Counted from the stretch's first letter, positions 1-8,901 are shown. The stretch: 64,000 bases of DNA from Candidatus Phyllobacterium onerii (GCF_028331445.1 NZ_JAQMHX010000008.1:124001-188000), one strand, 5' to 3'. The notes: generated by a model not told the origin, from the sequence alone. Program-made: numbers and translations.

Positions 1-908
1 TGACAACCATCGAAGAAAAGGCGCGGGATTATAACGCCGTTGGTGCGAAGACACGCGTGCTCGACAAACGCGAGGTCGAGGCAGTCACTGGAAGCTCGCG
101 GTTCCATGGCGGTTGGTTTCATTCTGAAGCTGGGCATCTCAATGCCCTTGGGTATGCACGTGGACTGGCACGCGCCGTGATGTCGGAGGGCGGTACGGTC
201 CATACGCATTCGGCTGTGACAAAGGTCGAGCGCGAGGGTGGAGGATGGGCGGTTAAAACGGCCGAAGGCAGTGTGATCGCACACAAGGTCATCTTTGGTA
301 CCGGCGCCTATACAGCCGGTGGCTGGCCGGGCTTAGAAAACACATTCAAGATTCAGCGTGTGTTCGTGGCCGCGACACAGCCACTGAGTGACGCTGCACG
401 TAAAGCCATATTGCCGCAGAACACGACAATCCACGATGGGCGCGGCGACATTTTCGTCTACAAATACAACGCCGAAGGGCGCATCGTGGCATCGATGTTC
501 CCCATGGGCCGGCGGGGCAAGGATTTGGCGTATACCAAGCAGGTAATGACTGATCGGCTCAAATGGCTTCATCCGCAAATCGATCGAGACATCCGTTGGG
601 ACTATTTCTGGTTTGGCGAACTCGACATGCAATATCGTACAGTTCCACGCCTTTACGATTTGGCTCCGGGTGTCGTCGCGCTAACTGGACTGTCCGGGCG
701 CGGCGTGCCGACAGGCAGCATGTTAGGCGGCATTTTGTCGGAATGGGCCCTGGGCGTGCCTGACAGGGATTTGGCGCTCAAGCTTGAGCCGCTGACGGCG
801 GCGCCGTTCTACATGAATTTTGGACCGCAACTGACGCTACGCTACTACCGCGTCAGGGATTGGCTCACCGCGAAGCGGGACCGCGCCGCACTCCCACCGC
901 ACGCCTGA
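1..908 (+). CDS. FAD-dependent oxidoreductase, DAO family (5' partial)
   Basis: This is the C-terminal ~300 residues of a DAO-type (glycine/D-amino-acid oxidase) flavoenzyme, which would oxidise an amine or amino/hydroxy acid. The frame is open from base 3 and has no convincing start or ribosome site inside the window, so the N-terminal FAD-binding GxGxxG lies upstream. Visible family features are the loop with FHSEAGHLNALGYARGLA near the cut end, a VIFGTGAYT stretch, and the C-terminal flavin-contact segment VVALTGLSGRGVPTGS. It ends 138 bp before the next operon, whose operator follows it. Substrate cannot be assigned. It may belong to the same catabolic block, but that is inference. Confidence 0.8.
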   Translation, partial: TTIEEKARDYNAVGAKTRVLDKREVEAVTGSSRFHGGWFHSEAGHLNALGYARGLARAVMSEGGTVHTHSAVTKVEREGGGWAVKTAEGSVIAHKVIFGTGAYTAGGWPGLENTFKIQRVFVAATQPLSDAARKAILPQNTTIHDGRGDIFVYKYNAEGRIVASMFPMGRRGKDLAYTKQVMTDRLKWLHPQIDRDIRWDYFWFGELDMQYRTVPRLYDLAPGVVALTGLSGRGVPTGSMLGGILSEWALGVPDRDLALKLEPLTAAPFYMNFGPQLTLRYYRVRDWLTAKRDRAALPPHA

Positions 909-940
909 CACAGGCTGCATCGGCACTCGGGTGAGTCTAA

Positions 941-970
941 TTGTCAACAATTTACAATGATTGTTGACAA
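941..970. promoter_or_regulatory. Paired TTGTnnACAA operator boxes with overlapping -35
   Basis: TTGTCAACAA at 941-950 and TTGTTGACAA at 961-970 are exact reverse complements, with centres 20 bp apart (two helical turns). Each also fits the two-fold symmetric TTGTnnACAA typical of GntR/FCD operators, and each is followed by TTTACA. The second box contains a TTGACA hexamer (964-969). A weak -10 candidate TAGTTT lies 17 bp downstream at 987-992, ahead of the start at 1047. The same box recurs near 12185 and 17000. Binding by the GntR protein encoded at 17049-17804 is an inference. Confidence 0.65.
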
Positions 971-1046
971 TTTACATTCTACACCCTAGTTTTCTGACGG
1001 CGCAATATCCGGCCGAACTTTGCATATTCATCAGGAGACAAGACGC

Positions 1047-2468
1047 GTGAATTTATCTTCCGACATCACGGCACGGGCCATACGTTTTATCGAACGCACG
1101 ACCTATGAGGACCTGCCGGAAGAAGCGCTTGTCGTTGGCCGCCGCTGCATGGTTGACACCGTCGGCCTCTATCTCGCAGGCAGTCGCGAAGCGTCGGTGC
1201 GCATCCTTATCGAAGACGCCCTTGCTCAGGGAGGTCGCGAGGATGCGCCTTTGCCGGGCAACGGATCGGCGAAAGTTCCCGCATCACTCGCCGCTCGCGT
1301 TTGGGGGACTGCCGGGCATGCTCACGATTGGGACGATACGCAAGTCTCCCATGACCCGGCCCATATCTATGGTCTGTTGACCCACCCCTCCGTTCCACCC
1401 CTTACTGCCGCACTGATCATTGCCAGTGAAAAAGGCAATGTGGATGGTCGCGATCTCATGCTCGCCTTCCAGCTCGGGTTTGAAGTCGAGTGCAAGATTG
1501 CCGAGTGGATGAAGCCGCGTCACTATCGCCGCGGACATCATACGAGCGGTACGGTTGGCACCTTTGGCGCGGCAGTTGCCGCTGCCAAGCTTCTGGGATT
1601 GACGGGAGACAAGCTCGCTCATGCACTCGGATTGGCGGCAAGTTTTGCTGCTGGCATTCGGGTGAATTTCGGTACCATGACCAAGCCGCTTCATGTCGGA
1701 CGTGCGTGCGAAAACGGTGTCACTGCAGCACGTCTCGCCGCAGCTGGTTTCGAAGCGGATCCGTCCGCACTCGACGGCCCCTGGGGCTTCTTTTCGGTCA
1801 TGGGCGAGGGCTTCGACGAGGGAAAGACCGCTGCGGGCTTCGGCGCTCCTTTGACCATTATCGAGCCAGGTGTCAGCATCAAGCCATACCCATCGGGTAT
1901 TCTCACCCACCAATCCATGGACGCGATGCTGAAGCTGGTCCTGGATCACGATCTGAAACCTCAAGAGGTCGAACGCATCCGCTTCTTTGCCGGCAAAAAT
2001 ATCATCGAGCCTATTCGCTATCCAGTAGCGCAAAATCATCTCCAGGCTAAATTCTCGATGCCCGCCTTGCTCGCGATGATCGTGTTGTGCCGCCGGGCCA
2101 GTCACCATGAATTCGAGGACGCGTTTGTAGCCGGAGACGCCATGCAGGACCTGCAAGCGCGTACGGATGTCATCAACGATCTTGAGATCGATGCGCTCGG
2201 CTATGACAAGATCCGCTCGCGTATCGAGGTGATCACCAAGGACGGGCGTACCTTGATCCAATGGGCCGATGAGCGCTACCGCGGCGGGCCTTCCAACCCG
2301 ATCAGCGATTCTGGACTTCAGGATAAGTTTCGCGTGTGTGCGGAGGGCGTCATTGACACCCCTTGCCAGGATGAACTGCTGGCACTGGTCCAGAGTATCG
2401 ATAAAGGTGCTGATGTCGGAAGACTTGTTACACTCATCAGCGGCGAACGGGAACGCGTTACTGGATGA
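1047..2468 (+). CDS. MmgE/PrpD family protein (first of three)
   Basis: This 473-residue protein belongs to the MmgE/PrpD fold, which includes 2-methylcitrate dehydratase, cis-aconitate decarboxylase and iminodisuccinate epimerase. It acts in the cytosol on di- or tricarboxylic acids. The GTG at 1047 is chosen because AGGAGA lies 8 bp upstream; a TTG at 1020 has no such site. Family marks are the acidic active-site segment HAHDWDDTQ, the GTFGAAVAAA helix, NFGTMTKPLHVGRA and the lysine loop SIKPYPSGILTHQ. It resembles the copy at 15515-16930 more than the one at 5518-6888. It heads the operon with the tripartite carboxylate transporter, so it probably acts on the imported acid. The exact reaction is unknown. 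Confidence 0.88.
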   Translation: MNLSSDITARAIRFIERTTYEDLPEEALVVGRRCMVDTVGLYLAGSREASVRILIEDALAQGGREDAPLPGNGSAKVPASLAARVWGTAGHAHDWDDTQVSHDPAHIYGLLTHPSVPPLTAALIIASEKGNVDGRDLMLAFQLGFEVECKIAEWMKPRHYRRGHHTSGTVGTFGAAVAAAKLLGLTGDKLAHALGLAASFAAGIRVNFGTMTKPLHVGRACENGVTAARLAAAGFEADPSALDGPWGFFSVMGEGFDEGKTAAGFGAPLTIIEPGVSIKPYPSGILTHQSMDAMLKLVLDHDLKPQEVERIRFFAGKNIIEPIRYPVAQNHLQAKFSMPALLAMIVLCRRASHHEFEDAFVAGDAMQDLQARTDVINDLEIDALGYDKIRSRIEVITKDGRTLIQWADERYRGGPSNPISDSGLQDKFRVCAEGVIDTPCQDELLALVQSIDKGADVGRLVTLISGERERVTG

Positions 2469-2522
2469 CTTGAAGAGAGGGAAGCCGTTCTGAAGAAACG
2501 GTGCTTGAAAGGGAGAGAGACA

Positions 2523-3491
2523 ATGAATTTCATGAAATCGATCGGCGTGGCGGCGCTCGGCCTTGCCACTGCCGCTATCTTATCCAGCGCAGCGGCTAAA
2601 GCCGATCCGCTGCCCTATCCCAATAAAGTTGTGACGCTGGTAACCCATTCCAGCCCTGGCGGCGGTAGTGACGTATTCCTGCGGGAAATGACGAAGTACC
2701 TGGGCAAGTATATCGGCGCTACTTTTATCGTGGAAAATGTCCAGGGCGGCAGTGGCGCGAAAGCCATGGCACGGGTTGCGACAGCGCCAGCCGATGGTAG
2801 TGTGTTCTACGCGACGACACCGACCTATATCTACACGTCGCTGATGAGCAAGCCGCAGAATACATACAAGGACATGGATCCGCTGGTGAATATCTTCGCC
2901 GATAGTGAGGTGATTTACACACGCACCGAGGGGCCTTTCAAGTCGCTGAAAGACGTCATCGACCATGCAAAGAAGGAGCGCGGACGTTGGGGCGCGGCCA
3001 ATCCCGCATCGCTGGAACGTCAGGCAGCGGAGCAACTGAAGAAGGCGGCAGGCGTCACGCCTGCAATCGTTACCCACGAGGGTGGTGGCGACATGATGCT
3101 GAATGTTCTGAACGGCACACTCGACATCGGCATTGGCGAAATCCAGGAATTGCGCTCGCAGCTCGATGCCGGCAAGATCACTTTGCTTGCCACCTTCAAT
3201 CCTGAGCGCATTACCGAGAAGCCGGACGTACCAACTGTGAAGGAATCGGGTTTCGACGTCAGTCTGGTCAAGTTCCGTGGCCTCGCCGGACCCAAAGGTA
3301 TTCCGGAGGCCACGACTGCCATCTGGGACGAAGCTGTGAAGAAGCTGCTTGAAGATCCGGATTACAAGAAGGCCTACACGGCTGAAGTGCTCGTCCCTCA
3401 GTTTATCGCGCACAAGGACTATCCGGCTTTCATCGATAATTTCGGATCGACAACGGAAGCGTTTCTGAAGTCGACAGGCGCCATCAAATAA
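2523..3491 (+). CDS. Tripartite tricarboxylate transporter binding protein (Bug/TctC family)
   Basis: A 322-residue periplasmic substrate-binding protein of the Bug/TctC family, which delivers a carboxylate to the TctA/TctB membrane complex. The start at 2523 follows GGGAGAGA. It opens with a Sec signal peptide (basic start, hydrophobic GVAALGLATAAILSSAAA, cleavage near ADPLPYP). The mature protein starts with the family pattern YPNKVVTLVTHSSPGGGSD and includes the usual GGGDMMLNVLNGTLDIG segment that frames the ligand cleft. It lies 54 bp after the MmgE/PrpD gene and is followed by a strong hairpin before tctB, which could keep this gene's mRNA in excess. Ligand identity cannot be read from the sequence. 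Confidence 0.93.
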   Translation: MNFMKSIGVAALGLATAAILSSAAAKADPLPYPNKVVTLVTHSSPGGGSDVFLREMTKYLGKYIGATFIVENVQGGSGAKAMARVATAPADGSVFYATTPTYIYTSLMSKPQNTYKDMDPLVNIFADSEVIYTRTEGPFKSLKDVIDHAKKERGRWGAANPASLERQAAEQLKKAAGVTPAIVTHEGGGDMMLNVLNGTLDIGIGEIQELRSQLDAGKITLLATFNPERITEKPDVPTVKESGFDVSLVKFRGLAGPKGIPEATTAIWDEAVKKLLEDPDYKKAYTAEVLVPQFIAHKDYPAFIDNFGSTTEAFLKSTGAIK

Positions 3492-3493
3492 TA

Positions 3494-3531
3494 ACACGAG
3501 GGGATCGGCCATATTAGCCGCTCCCCTGTGT
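3494..3531 (+). terminator. Intercistronic hairpin after the binding-protein gene
   Basis: The arms ACACGAGGGGATCGGC (3494-3509) and GCCGCTCCCCTGTGT (3517-3531) can pair almost completely around a 7-nt loop, starting 2 bp past the stop codon of the binding-protein gene. No T-run follows, so it is more likely an mRNA-stabilising or partial-attenuation hairpin than a full terminator. Confidence 0.5.
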
Positions 3532-3548
3532 CGTATGAGGGCCACCTT

Positions 3549-4025
3549 ATGAATAAAGATCTGATCAGCGGCGTTGTCCTTCTTGCTGTCTCCGGGACGT
3601 ACTATGCTTGGTCCAGTCAAATCGCCGACAGTACCTTGTCCGACGAAGTCGGCGCGACGGGTTTGCCGCATGTGCTGTCCGTCATTCTTGCCATTCTTGC
3701 TGCCCTTTTGATCGCCCGTGCCATACTCCTCAGACGAGCCAGGACGGCGACTGCAGCAGGCACCGACGACGAGAGCGACGCCGGCTTGCCGCGTGCGATC
3801 GGGTTTCTCCTTCTGGGCGCAGCCTATGTCTTTGTCCTTCCGTTTATCGGCTATGTCGCCGGTACCGCTCTCCTGATTGGTGCCGTAGCGTTGTATGAGG
3901 GCGCGCCGCGCAACTGGGTGGTGTTGGCAGCGGCCGTTGGCGGTGCGGTGTTTTACTGGGCGATTTTCGTAAAACTGCTCGGCGTCCATCAGCCGGTAGG
4001 CTCGCTTTTTCAGGGAATGTTCTGA
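3549..4025 (+). CDS. tctB: Tripartite tricarboxylate transporter small membrane subunit TctB
   Basis: A 158-residue inner-membrane protein matching the TctB subunit. It has a first membrane segment near residues 5-22 (ISGVVLLAVSGTYYAW), a DEVGATGLPHVLSVILAILAALLI segment typical of the family, and two further hydrophobic helices near the C-terminus (GFLLLGAAYVFVLPFIGYVAGTALLIGAVALY). The ATG at 3549 gives the standard length; an in-frame GTG at 3528 is less likely. The stop codon overlaps the start of tctA (TGATG), so the two are translationally coupled. Confidence 0.88.
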   Translation: MNKDLISGVVLLAVSGTYYAWSSQIADSTLSDEVGATGLPHVLSVILAILAALLIARAILLRRARTATAAGTDDESDAGLPRAIGFLLLGAAYVFVLPFIGYVAGTALLIGAVALYEGAPRNWVVLAAAVGGAVFYWAIFVKLLGVHQPVGSLFQGMF

Positions 4026-5521
4026 TGACCACATTATGGGACATCATCCACCTCCTGACCGAGACACCACTTTTCTTCGTCGCCATTGGTGGTCTCACTT
4101 GGGGTATTCTTGGCGGCGCTCTGCCGGGCATATCCGCGTCCATCACCATGGCGCTCGTTTTGCCTTTCACCTATACGATGGACCCGGCTCAAGCGATTGC
4201 GCTCTTGGCATGCGTCTATATCGGCGCTGAATATGGCGGTTCGATCCCGGCTATTCTCATAAGGACGCCTGGAACCAACTCCTCTGCCGCCACGGTTATC
4301 GATGGCTATGAGATGAACCGGCAGGGGCGTGCCGGCGAGGCACTCGGCATCTCGCTGATGTCGGGCGTCGTTGGAAGCCTCTTTGGCCTAGCGATGCTGA
4401 TTTTGCTGACCGAGCCCCTATCCTGGCTGGCGCTTGCGTTCACGCCGCCATCCTATTTCGGCCTTGGCATCCTCGGCCTCAGCGTCATCGCCTCCATGAG
4501 CGGAGGGTCGTTGATCAAGGGCCTTGCCGCCGCGACCGTCGGATTGATGATCGCGACCGTCGGCACGGACCCAATATCCGGCGTTACCCGCTTCACCTTC
4601 GATATTCCCGATCTCCTTGGCGGTATTGAACCCGTACTCGTCATGGTTGGTCTGTTCGCACTTACGGAGCTCATGAGCCAATCCGGCTCGTCAACCGTCC
4701 TGCAATTGAACGAGACAATCAGGATCAAGCTGCCGAGCTGGTCGATGATGAACAAGCTCAAGCGCTCGCAAACCATCGGTTGCATTCTTGGATTGTTCGA
4801 GGGATTGACCCCGGGAGGCGGGGGATCCATCGCCGCGTTCATGTCCTACAACGAAGCAAAGCGCTGGTCGAAAACACCGCAGCTTTTCGGCAAGGGCTCG
4901 GAGGAAGGCGTCGCGGCGCCGGAAGCTGCCAACAATACGGTGGCAAGTACAGCGCTGATCCCGCTGCTCAGCTTCGGCATCCCGAGCTCCAATTCTACAG
5001 CCGTCCTGCTTGGCGGCTTGCTGATGCACGGGCTCATCCCCGGCCCGCGCCTTTTCGAGCAGAGCGCGCAGGTCATCGACAGTATCTATGTCGGCTCGTT
5101 CATCGCTATCATCGCGCAGATCGGTGTTGGCATGATCATTCTGCCTGCCTGTATCTGGCTGGTAAACAGACCAAGGGCTTACCGCGCCGGATTCATCTTT
5201 GCGCTGATACTGTCAGGCATCTTCACCCTGAACAACAGTCTGTTCGATCTCGGCATTGCTCTTGCACTCGGCCTGGTTGGCTATCTTATGAGGATCGCCG
5301 GTTTTCCCGTGCTGCCGATGATCCTTGGCGTCGTCCTCGGCCACATGGTGGAATCGAGCTATCGCCGGTCGCTCGTTCTGTCAGGCGGCGATCACATGAT
5401 ATTCCTTCAGGATCCGATTGCCGTGTGCCTGCTGTCGATCGCTCTCATCTTCGTCGTCTTTTCGCTTAGCCGCGAATTCCGCGATGCCCGCAAGACCAAA
5501 ATCGAGGAAGTGCATTCATGA
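4025..5521 (+). CDS. tctA: Tripartite tricarboxylate transporter large membrane subunit TctA
   Basis: A 498-residue polytopic permease of the TctA family, which couples carboxylate uptake to an ion gradient together with TctB and the binding protein. The two pseudo-symmetric signature regions are present: IPAILIRTPGTNSSAATVID near residue 75 with DGYEMNRQGRAGEALGIS after it, and the glycine/proline segment LLSFGIPSSNSTAVLLGGLL near residue 320 followed by PGPRLFE. About ten to twelve membrane helices can be seen. Start and stop overlap tctB upstream and the second MmgE/PrpD gene downstream (ATGA), making one tightly coupled unit. Confidence 0.93.
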   Translation: MTTLWDIIHLLTETPLFFVAIGGLTWGILGGALPGISASITMALVLPFTYTMDPAQAIALLACVYIGAEYGGSIPAILIRTPGTNSSAATVIDGYEMNRQGRAGEALGISLMSGVVGSLFGLAMLILLTEPLSWLALAFTPPSYFGLGILGLSVIASMSGGSLIKGLAAATVGLMIATVGTDPISGVTRFTFDIPDLLGGIEPVLVMVGLFALTELMSQSGSSTVLQLNETIRIKLPSWSMMNKLKRSQTIGCILGLFEGLTPGGGGSIAAFMSYNEAKRWSKTPQLFGKGSEEGVAAPEAANNTVASTALIPLLSFGIPSSNSTAVLLGGLLMHGLIPGPRLFEQSAQVIDSIYVGSFIAIIAQIGVGMIILPACIWLVNRPRAYRAGFIFALILSGIFTLNNSLFDLGIALALGLVGYLMRIAGFPVLPMILGVVLGHMVESSYRRSLVLSGGDHMIFLQDPIAVCLLSIALIFVVFSLSREFRDARKTKIEEVHS

Positions 5522-6888
5522 ACCATTCCGTCCCGACATCGACGCCTGTGGCGGTCAAACTGGCTGCCTTTGCCGAGGAGGCCGCGCCACCATCTGCGGT
5601 CGCTGATGTCTGCCGTCGGCTGATATTCGATATTATCGGTCTTTCCATCGCTGCAAGACACACGGACTATGTCCGCGCCGCGCTTTCCAGTGCAGTGGAT
5701 GAAGGGTCGTGCACGGCCTATGGTCATGATCGCGGTCTCGGGCTTTACGATGCCGCGCTCGTCAATGGCACAGCCGCCCACGGCGAGGACTATGACGACA
5801 CTTTTGAGGGCGGACCCATCCACGCCGGCGCGGTGATCGTCTCGGCTGTTCTGGCGATCGCCGAAAAACGCGGCCTCGATGGCAAGGCAGTGATGCGCGG
5901 CATTGCGGTTGGTTCCGAATTGATGTGCCGGATGAGCCTCGTTGCACCGCAGGCGACCCACAAGGCGGGGTTCCACCCCACGGCGATATTTGGTGCTCCC
6001 GCTGCCGCAGCCGCGGTTGGCGTCGTGCTCGGTCTCGATGCTGCAACGATTGGCAGAGCGCTCGGTATTTCCGGCAGTCTCGCGTCCGGCATCATTGAAT
6101 ATCTCGCTGATGGCAGTTCGACCAAGCGTCTGCATGCCGGAGCCGCGGCACAGGCCGGATTGCGCGCTGCCCTTCTTGCAGAGGGAGGGTTTACCGGACC
6201 TATTACTGTTTTCGATGGTTCGCACGGCTTCTACAAGGCCTTTGCTCCGTCGAAGACGCCGGATTTCGCGCCCTTGCTTGATGGACTGGGCAAAAAGTGG
6301 ATACTCGAGACGCTGGCTTTCAAGCCTTACGCGTGCGGGACCATGACCCAACCCTTTATCGACTGCGTGAGGAAGCTGGCAGCCACGGGCGTGCTGCCAG
6401 CGGACATTGTTTCCATTACTTGCAAGGTAGGCGAGGGCACCGTTCATCGCCTGTGGGAGCCACTCGCTGAAAAGCACCGGCCGCCCAACGGGTATGCCGG
6501 CAAATTCTCTACGCCCTTTTGTATGGCAGTCGGCTTCCTCGATGGTGAGGCGGGTCTCGGGCAGTTTACCAATGAGCGCGTCAAGGATCCGGACGTGCGG
6601 GCACTTGCCGCGAAGATCTCCTATGAGATCGATCCGAACGATCCTTATCCCAAAAACTTCACCGGCCACCTCAAGGCAACCCTGAAGGATGGAACCGTGC
6701 ACGAGTTCAGGCAGCCCTATATGCGCGGCGGCGCACATGAACCTTTGCCGGATGCCGAACTGGCTGCCAAGTTCGAGGCCAATCTGCGTTTCGGCGGCTT
6801 TGACAGCGGCAAGATCGCGGCATTGCGTGACACCCTCAATCAGATGGCAGAGGGTAGCAAAGTCGATTTGAGGGCGGCACGGGTATGA
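5518..6888 (+). CDS. MmgE/PrpD family protein (second of three)
   Basis: A 456-residue MmgE/PrpD protein overlapping tctA by 4 nt and the SDR gene by 4 nt. It has the family active-site segment HGEDYDDTFEGG (residue ~80), GFHPTAIFGAPAAAAAVG, the HAGAAAQAGLRAALLAE helix and the catalytic-lysine loop FKPYACGTMTQP. It is clearly more divergent from the copies at 1047 and 15515 than those are from each other, so it may act on a different intermediate. Members isomerise, dehydrate or decarboxylate carboxylic acids; which of these applies is not deducible. Confidence 0.88.
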   Translation: MNHSVPTSTPVAVKLAAFAEEAAPPSAVADVCRRLIFDIIGLSIAARHTDYVRAALSSAVDEGSCTAYGHDRGLGLYDAALVNGTAAHGEDYDDTFEGGPIHAGAVIVSAVLAIAEKRGLDGKAVMRGIAVGSELMCRMSLVAPQATHKAGFHPTAIFGAPAAAAAVGVVLGLDAATIGRALGISGSLASGIIEYLADGSSTKRLHAGAAAQAGLRAALLAEGGFTGPITVFDGSHGFYKAFAPSKTPDFAPLLDGLGKKWILETLAFKPYACGTMTQPFIDCVRKLAATGVLPADIVSITCKVGEGTVHRLWEPLAEKHRPPNGYAGKFSTPFCMAVGFLDGEAGLGQFTNERVKDPDVRALAAKISYEIDPNDPYPKNFTGHLKATLKDGTVHEFRQPYMRGGAHEPLPDAELAAKFEANLRFGGFDSGKIAALRDTLNQMAEGSKVDLRAARV

Positions 6889-7649
6889 GCGAGGACAATC
6901 GTGAACTCAAAGGACGCGTCGCGCTGGTAACGGGTGCATCGCGCAATATCGGACGTGCGATCGCGCTTGCGCTGGCCGAGGCAGGTGCTTCGATCGCCAT
7001 CGTTGCAAGGTCGGATCAAGCAGCCGCTGAATCCGTGGCGCGCGAAGTAGAAGCACACGGCAGCCGGGCCATTGTGCTTCTCGGCGACGTGGCGCAAGAG
7101 GCCAACGCGGAGCGGCTCGTCGGCAAGACTGTGGAAATTCTCGGTCGTCTCGATCTTCTAGTCAACAATGCAGCCATCCGGCGGGAGGCTCCTGTTGAAG
7201 AATTGTCGTTCGCCGATTGGCGCGAAGTAATGGGTGTGACGCTGGATGGAGCGTTCCTGATGAGCCGCGCTGCAATCCCGCATCTGATCGCAGGCGAGGG
7301 GGGAGCGATCGTTAATATCGGTGGTCTTACCGCCTATACCGGTGCGATGAACCGCGCCCATGTCATTTCAGCCAAGGCCGGGCTTGACGGGTTCACCAAG
7401 GCCTTGGCGCATGAGCTTGGCCCGCGCGGCGTCACCGTGAATCTGGTCTCGCCCGGTATGATCGATACCAATCGCGCGCATACCTCATCCGGAGGTGAGC
7501 CGGCGCACCATAGTACGACGCGTACGCTGGTCGGCCGGCGCGGAACCCCGGAAGAAGTTGCGGCTGCGGTGCTCTATCTCGCCGGCCCGACAGGGCGCTT
7601 CATAACGGGACAAACAATGCATGTGAACGGTGGGGCTTTCCTGCCTTGA
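6885..7649 (+). CDS. SDR-family protein with atypical active site
   Basis: A 254-residue short-chain dehydrogenase/reductase. The nucleotide-binding TGASRNIG near residues 17-24, the NNAA motif near 92-95 and the C-terminal GQTMHVNGG are standard. The catalytic part is not: where the usual Ser and Tyr-x-x-x-Lys are expected, it reads NIGGLTAYTG...NRAHVISAK. That places Gly147 at the Ser position and Val160 at the Tyr position, with His159 beside it and Lys164 retained. It may use a different residue as acid/base or have another role. It is coupled to the preceding gene by a 4-nt overlap and so is part of the carboxylate operon. Confidence 0.85.
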   Translation: MSEDNRELKGRVALVTGASRNIGRAIALALAEAGASIAIVARSDQAAAESVAREVEAHGSRAIVLLGDVAQEANAERLVGKTVEILGRLDLLVNNAAIRREAPVEELSFADWREVMGVTLDGAFLMSRAAIPHLIAGEGGAIVNIGGLTAYTGAMNRAHVISAKAGLDGFTKALAHELGPRGVTVNLVSPGMIDTNRAHTSSGGEPAHHSTTRTLVGRRGTPEEVAAAVLYLAGPTGRFITGQTMHVNGGAFLP

Positions 7650-7784
7650 AGCGCGGTGCGGAGTGGTCACGACAATATGTGCTGAACACGTGAAATTGCC
7701 GGTTGACTAACGCCATCAGGAAACCCAAGACGAGATCAGCGCGTATCAATTTAAAGTCGTTCAGCCAAGCAACGGACACAGCCC

Positions 7785-8345
7785 TTGACTTCTCCAGTCC
7801 CTGCCTCTCCGCTAGAAACACCACGCCTTCGTTCTCTCTTTCTCCTCTGCTTCAAGATCGGTGTCTTGAGTTTCGGTGGAGGCCTCAGCGGTTGGCTCTA
7901 CAAGGAGTTCGTTCTCAGCAAGCGCTGGATCGACGAAGAGGATTTCTCGAGCAGTCTGGCGATTTCGCAAATGCTGCCTGGTGCGAATGTGGTCAATCTG
8001 GTCATCTGCATGGGTGAACAATTGCGCGGGCCTGTGGGCGCATTGGCCTGCGTTCTTGGTTTTCTTGTCGGTCCGTTCTTTGCGGTCGTCGGTCTTTGCC
8101 AGTTGTTCGACGCCCTTGCCGGCTATCCCTTGCTGCCGGTGATTTCGGACGGTGTGGCCTTCGCTGCAATGGGCCTTTTGATCATCATGTGTGTTCATGG
8201 CGTTCGCAGGGCGATGCGATTTCCTCCATCCATTGTTACCATTGCGGTGACGGCGATACTTGTCGGGATTTTCCGCTTTCCCCTCATTCCGGTTGCTTGC
8301 GTCATCGCCCCGATCAGTGTCGCTCTGGCCTGGCGGAGAATCTGA
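7785..8345 (+). CDS. chrA: Chromate transporter (CHR) family, N-terminal-type short protein
   Basis: A 186-residue membrane protein with the CHR domain pattern LFLLCFKIGVLSFGGGLSGWLY, then FSSSLAISQMLPGANVVNLVICMG. The TTG at 7785 is the only start that keeps the N-terminal helix. It is one half of the two-gene short-chain (SCHR) form: the next gene begins 1 nt after its stop. CHR proteins export chromate, but many homologues have no tested substrate. The 135-bp gap to the SDR gene leaves it open whether this pair belongs to the carboxylate operon. Confidence 0.85.
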   Translation: MTSPVPASPLETPRLRSLFLLCFKIGVLSFGGGLSGWLYKEFVLSKRWIDEEDFSSSLAISQMLPGANVVNLVICMGEQLRGPVGALACVLGFLVGPFFAVVGLCQLFDALAGYPLLPVISDGVAFAAMGLLIIMCVHGVRRAMRFPPSIVTIAVTAILVGIFRFPLIPVACVIAPISVALAWRRI

Positions 8346-8346
8346 A

Positions 8347-8901
8347 GTGCGTTTGGATACTCTCATTGCGATCGCCCTGGTCTTCATCCCTTTTTCGCTC
8401 ACCTCGATCGGCGGCGGCGCAGCGATTGTCGCCGGTATCCAGCATGAAACGGTCACTGTTCATGCCTGGGTGAATTCCCGCGAATTTCTCGACCTGTTCG
8501 CAGTGTCGCGCGCCGCTCCCGGGCCTGGAATGATGCTTGCTACGGTGATCGGCTGGAAGGTCGCTGGCTGGCTCGGCGCTTTCGTGGCGACGCTCGCCCT
8601 CTTCGTTCCATCATCGCTGCTATGCTACTCCGTCTTCAAGTTGACAAACCACCATCGTGACAAGAAATGGCATCGCGCCATGCGCGAGGGTTTGGCGCCA
8701 GTCGGTATCGGCTTGATCATTGCCGGCGTCTTGTCGTTGTTCCGGCTGGCCGATGGAGGGATCACAGCCTTTGTAATCGCTGGGCTTTCCGGCGCAATTC
8801 TTTATTTTGCGCCAAGGTTTCCGGTCTTGGGCGTGCTGGCGCTTGGCGGCCTTGCCGCTATGTTGGCATCGACATTGAGTACCTGGGTTTCAGCCCTGTA
8901 A
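8347..8901 (+). CDS. chrA: Chromate transporter (CHR) family, C-terminal-type short protein
   Basis: A 184-residue partner of the preceding CHR gene, starting at GTG 8347, 1 nt after the upstream TGA. It has the second-half CHR signature SLTSIGGGAAIVAGIQHETV, then FLDLFAVSRAAPGPGMMLATVIGWKVAG, and five or six membrane helices. Both halves are intact with their own starts, so this is the natural two-subunit arrangement and not a frameshifted long ChrA. Its 3' end overlaps the convergent PdxA2-like gene by 12 bp. Confidence 0.85.
   Translation: MRLDTLIAIALVFIPFSLTSIGGGAAIVAGIQHETVTVHAWVNSREFLDLFAVSRAAPGPGMMLATVIGWKVAGWLGAFVATLALFVPSSLLCYSVFKLTNHHRDKKWHRAMREGLAPVGIGLIIAGVLSLFRLADGGITAFVIAGLSGAILYFAPRFPVLGVLALGGLAAMLASTLSTWVSAL

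Noticed and set aside
2580-4034. Long minus-strand open frame opposite the TTT transporter genes
   Set aside because: It is antisense to two clear genes, is rich in Arg/His/Cys without family motifs, and lacks a ribosome site.
5407-6738. Long minus-strand open frame opposite the second MmgE/PrpD gene
   Set aside because: Shadow of a GC-rich coding strand; no recognisable motif or start context.
7785-8901. Frameshifted long chrA
   Set aside because: Both halves are intact and have their own starts, as in the known two-gene short CHR form.
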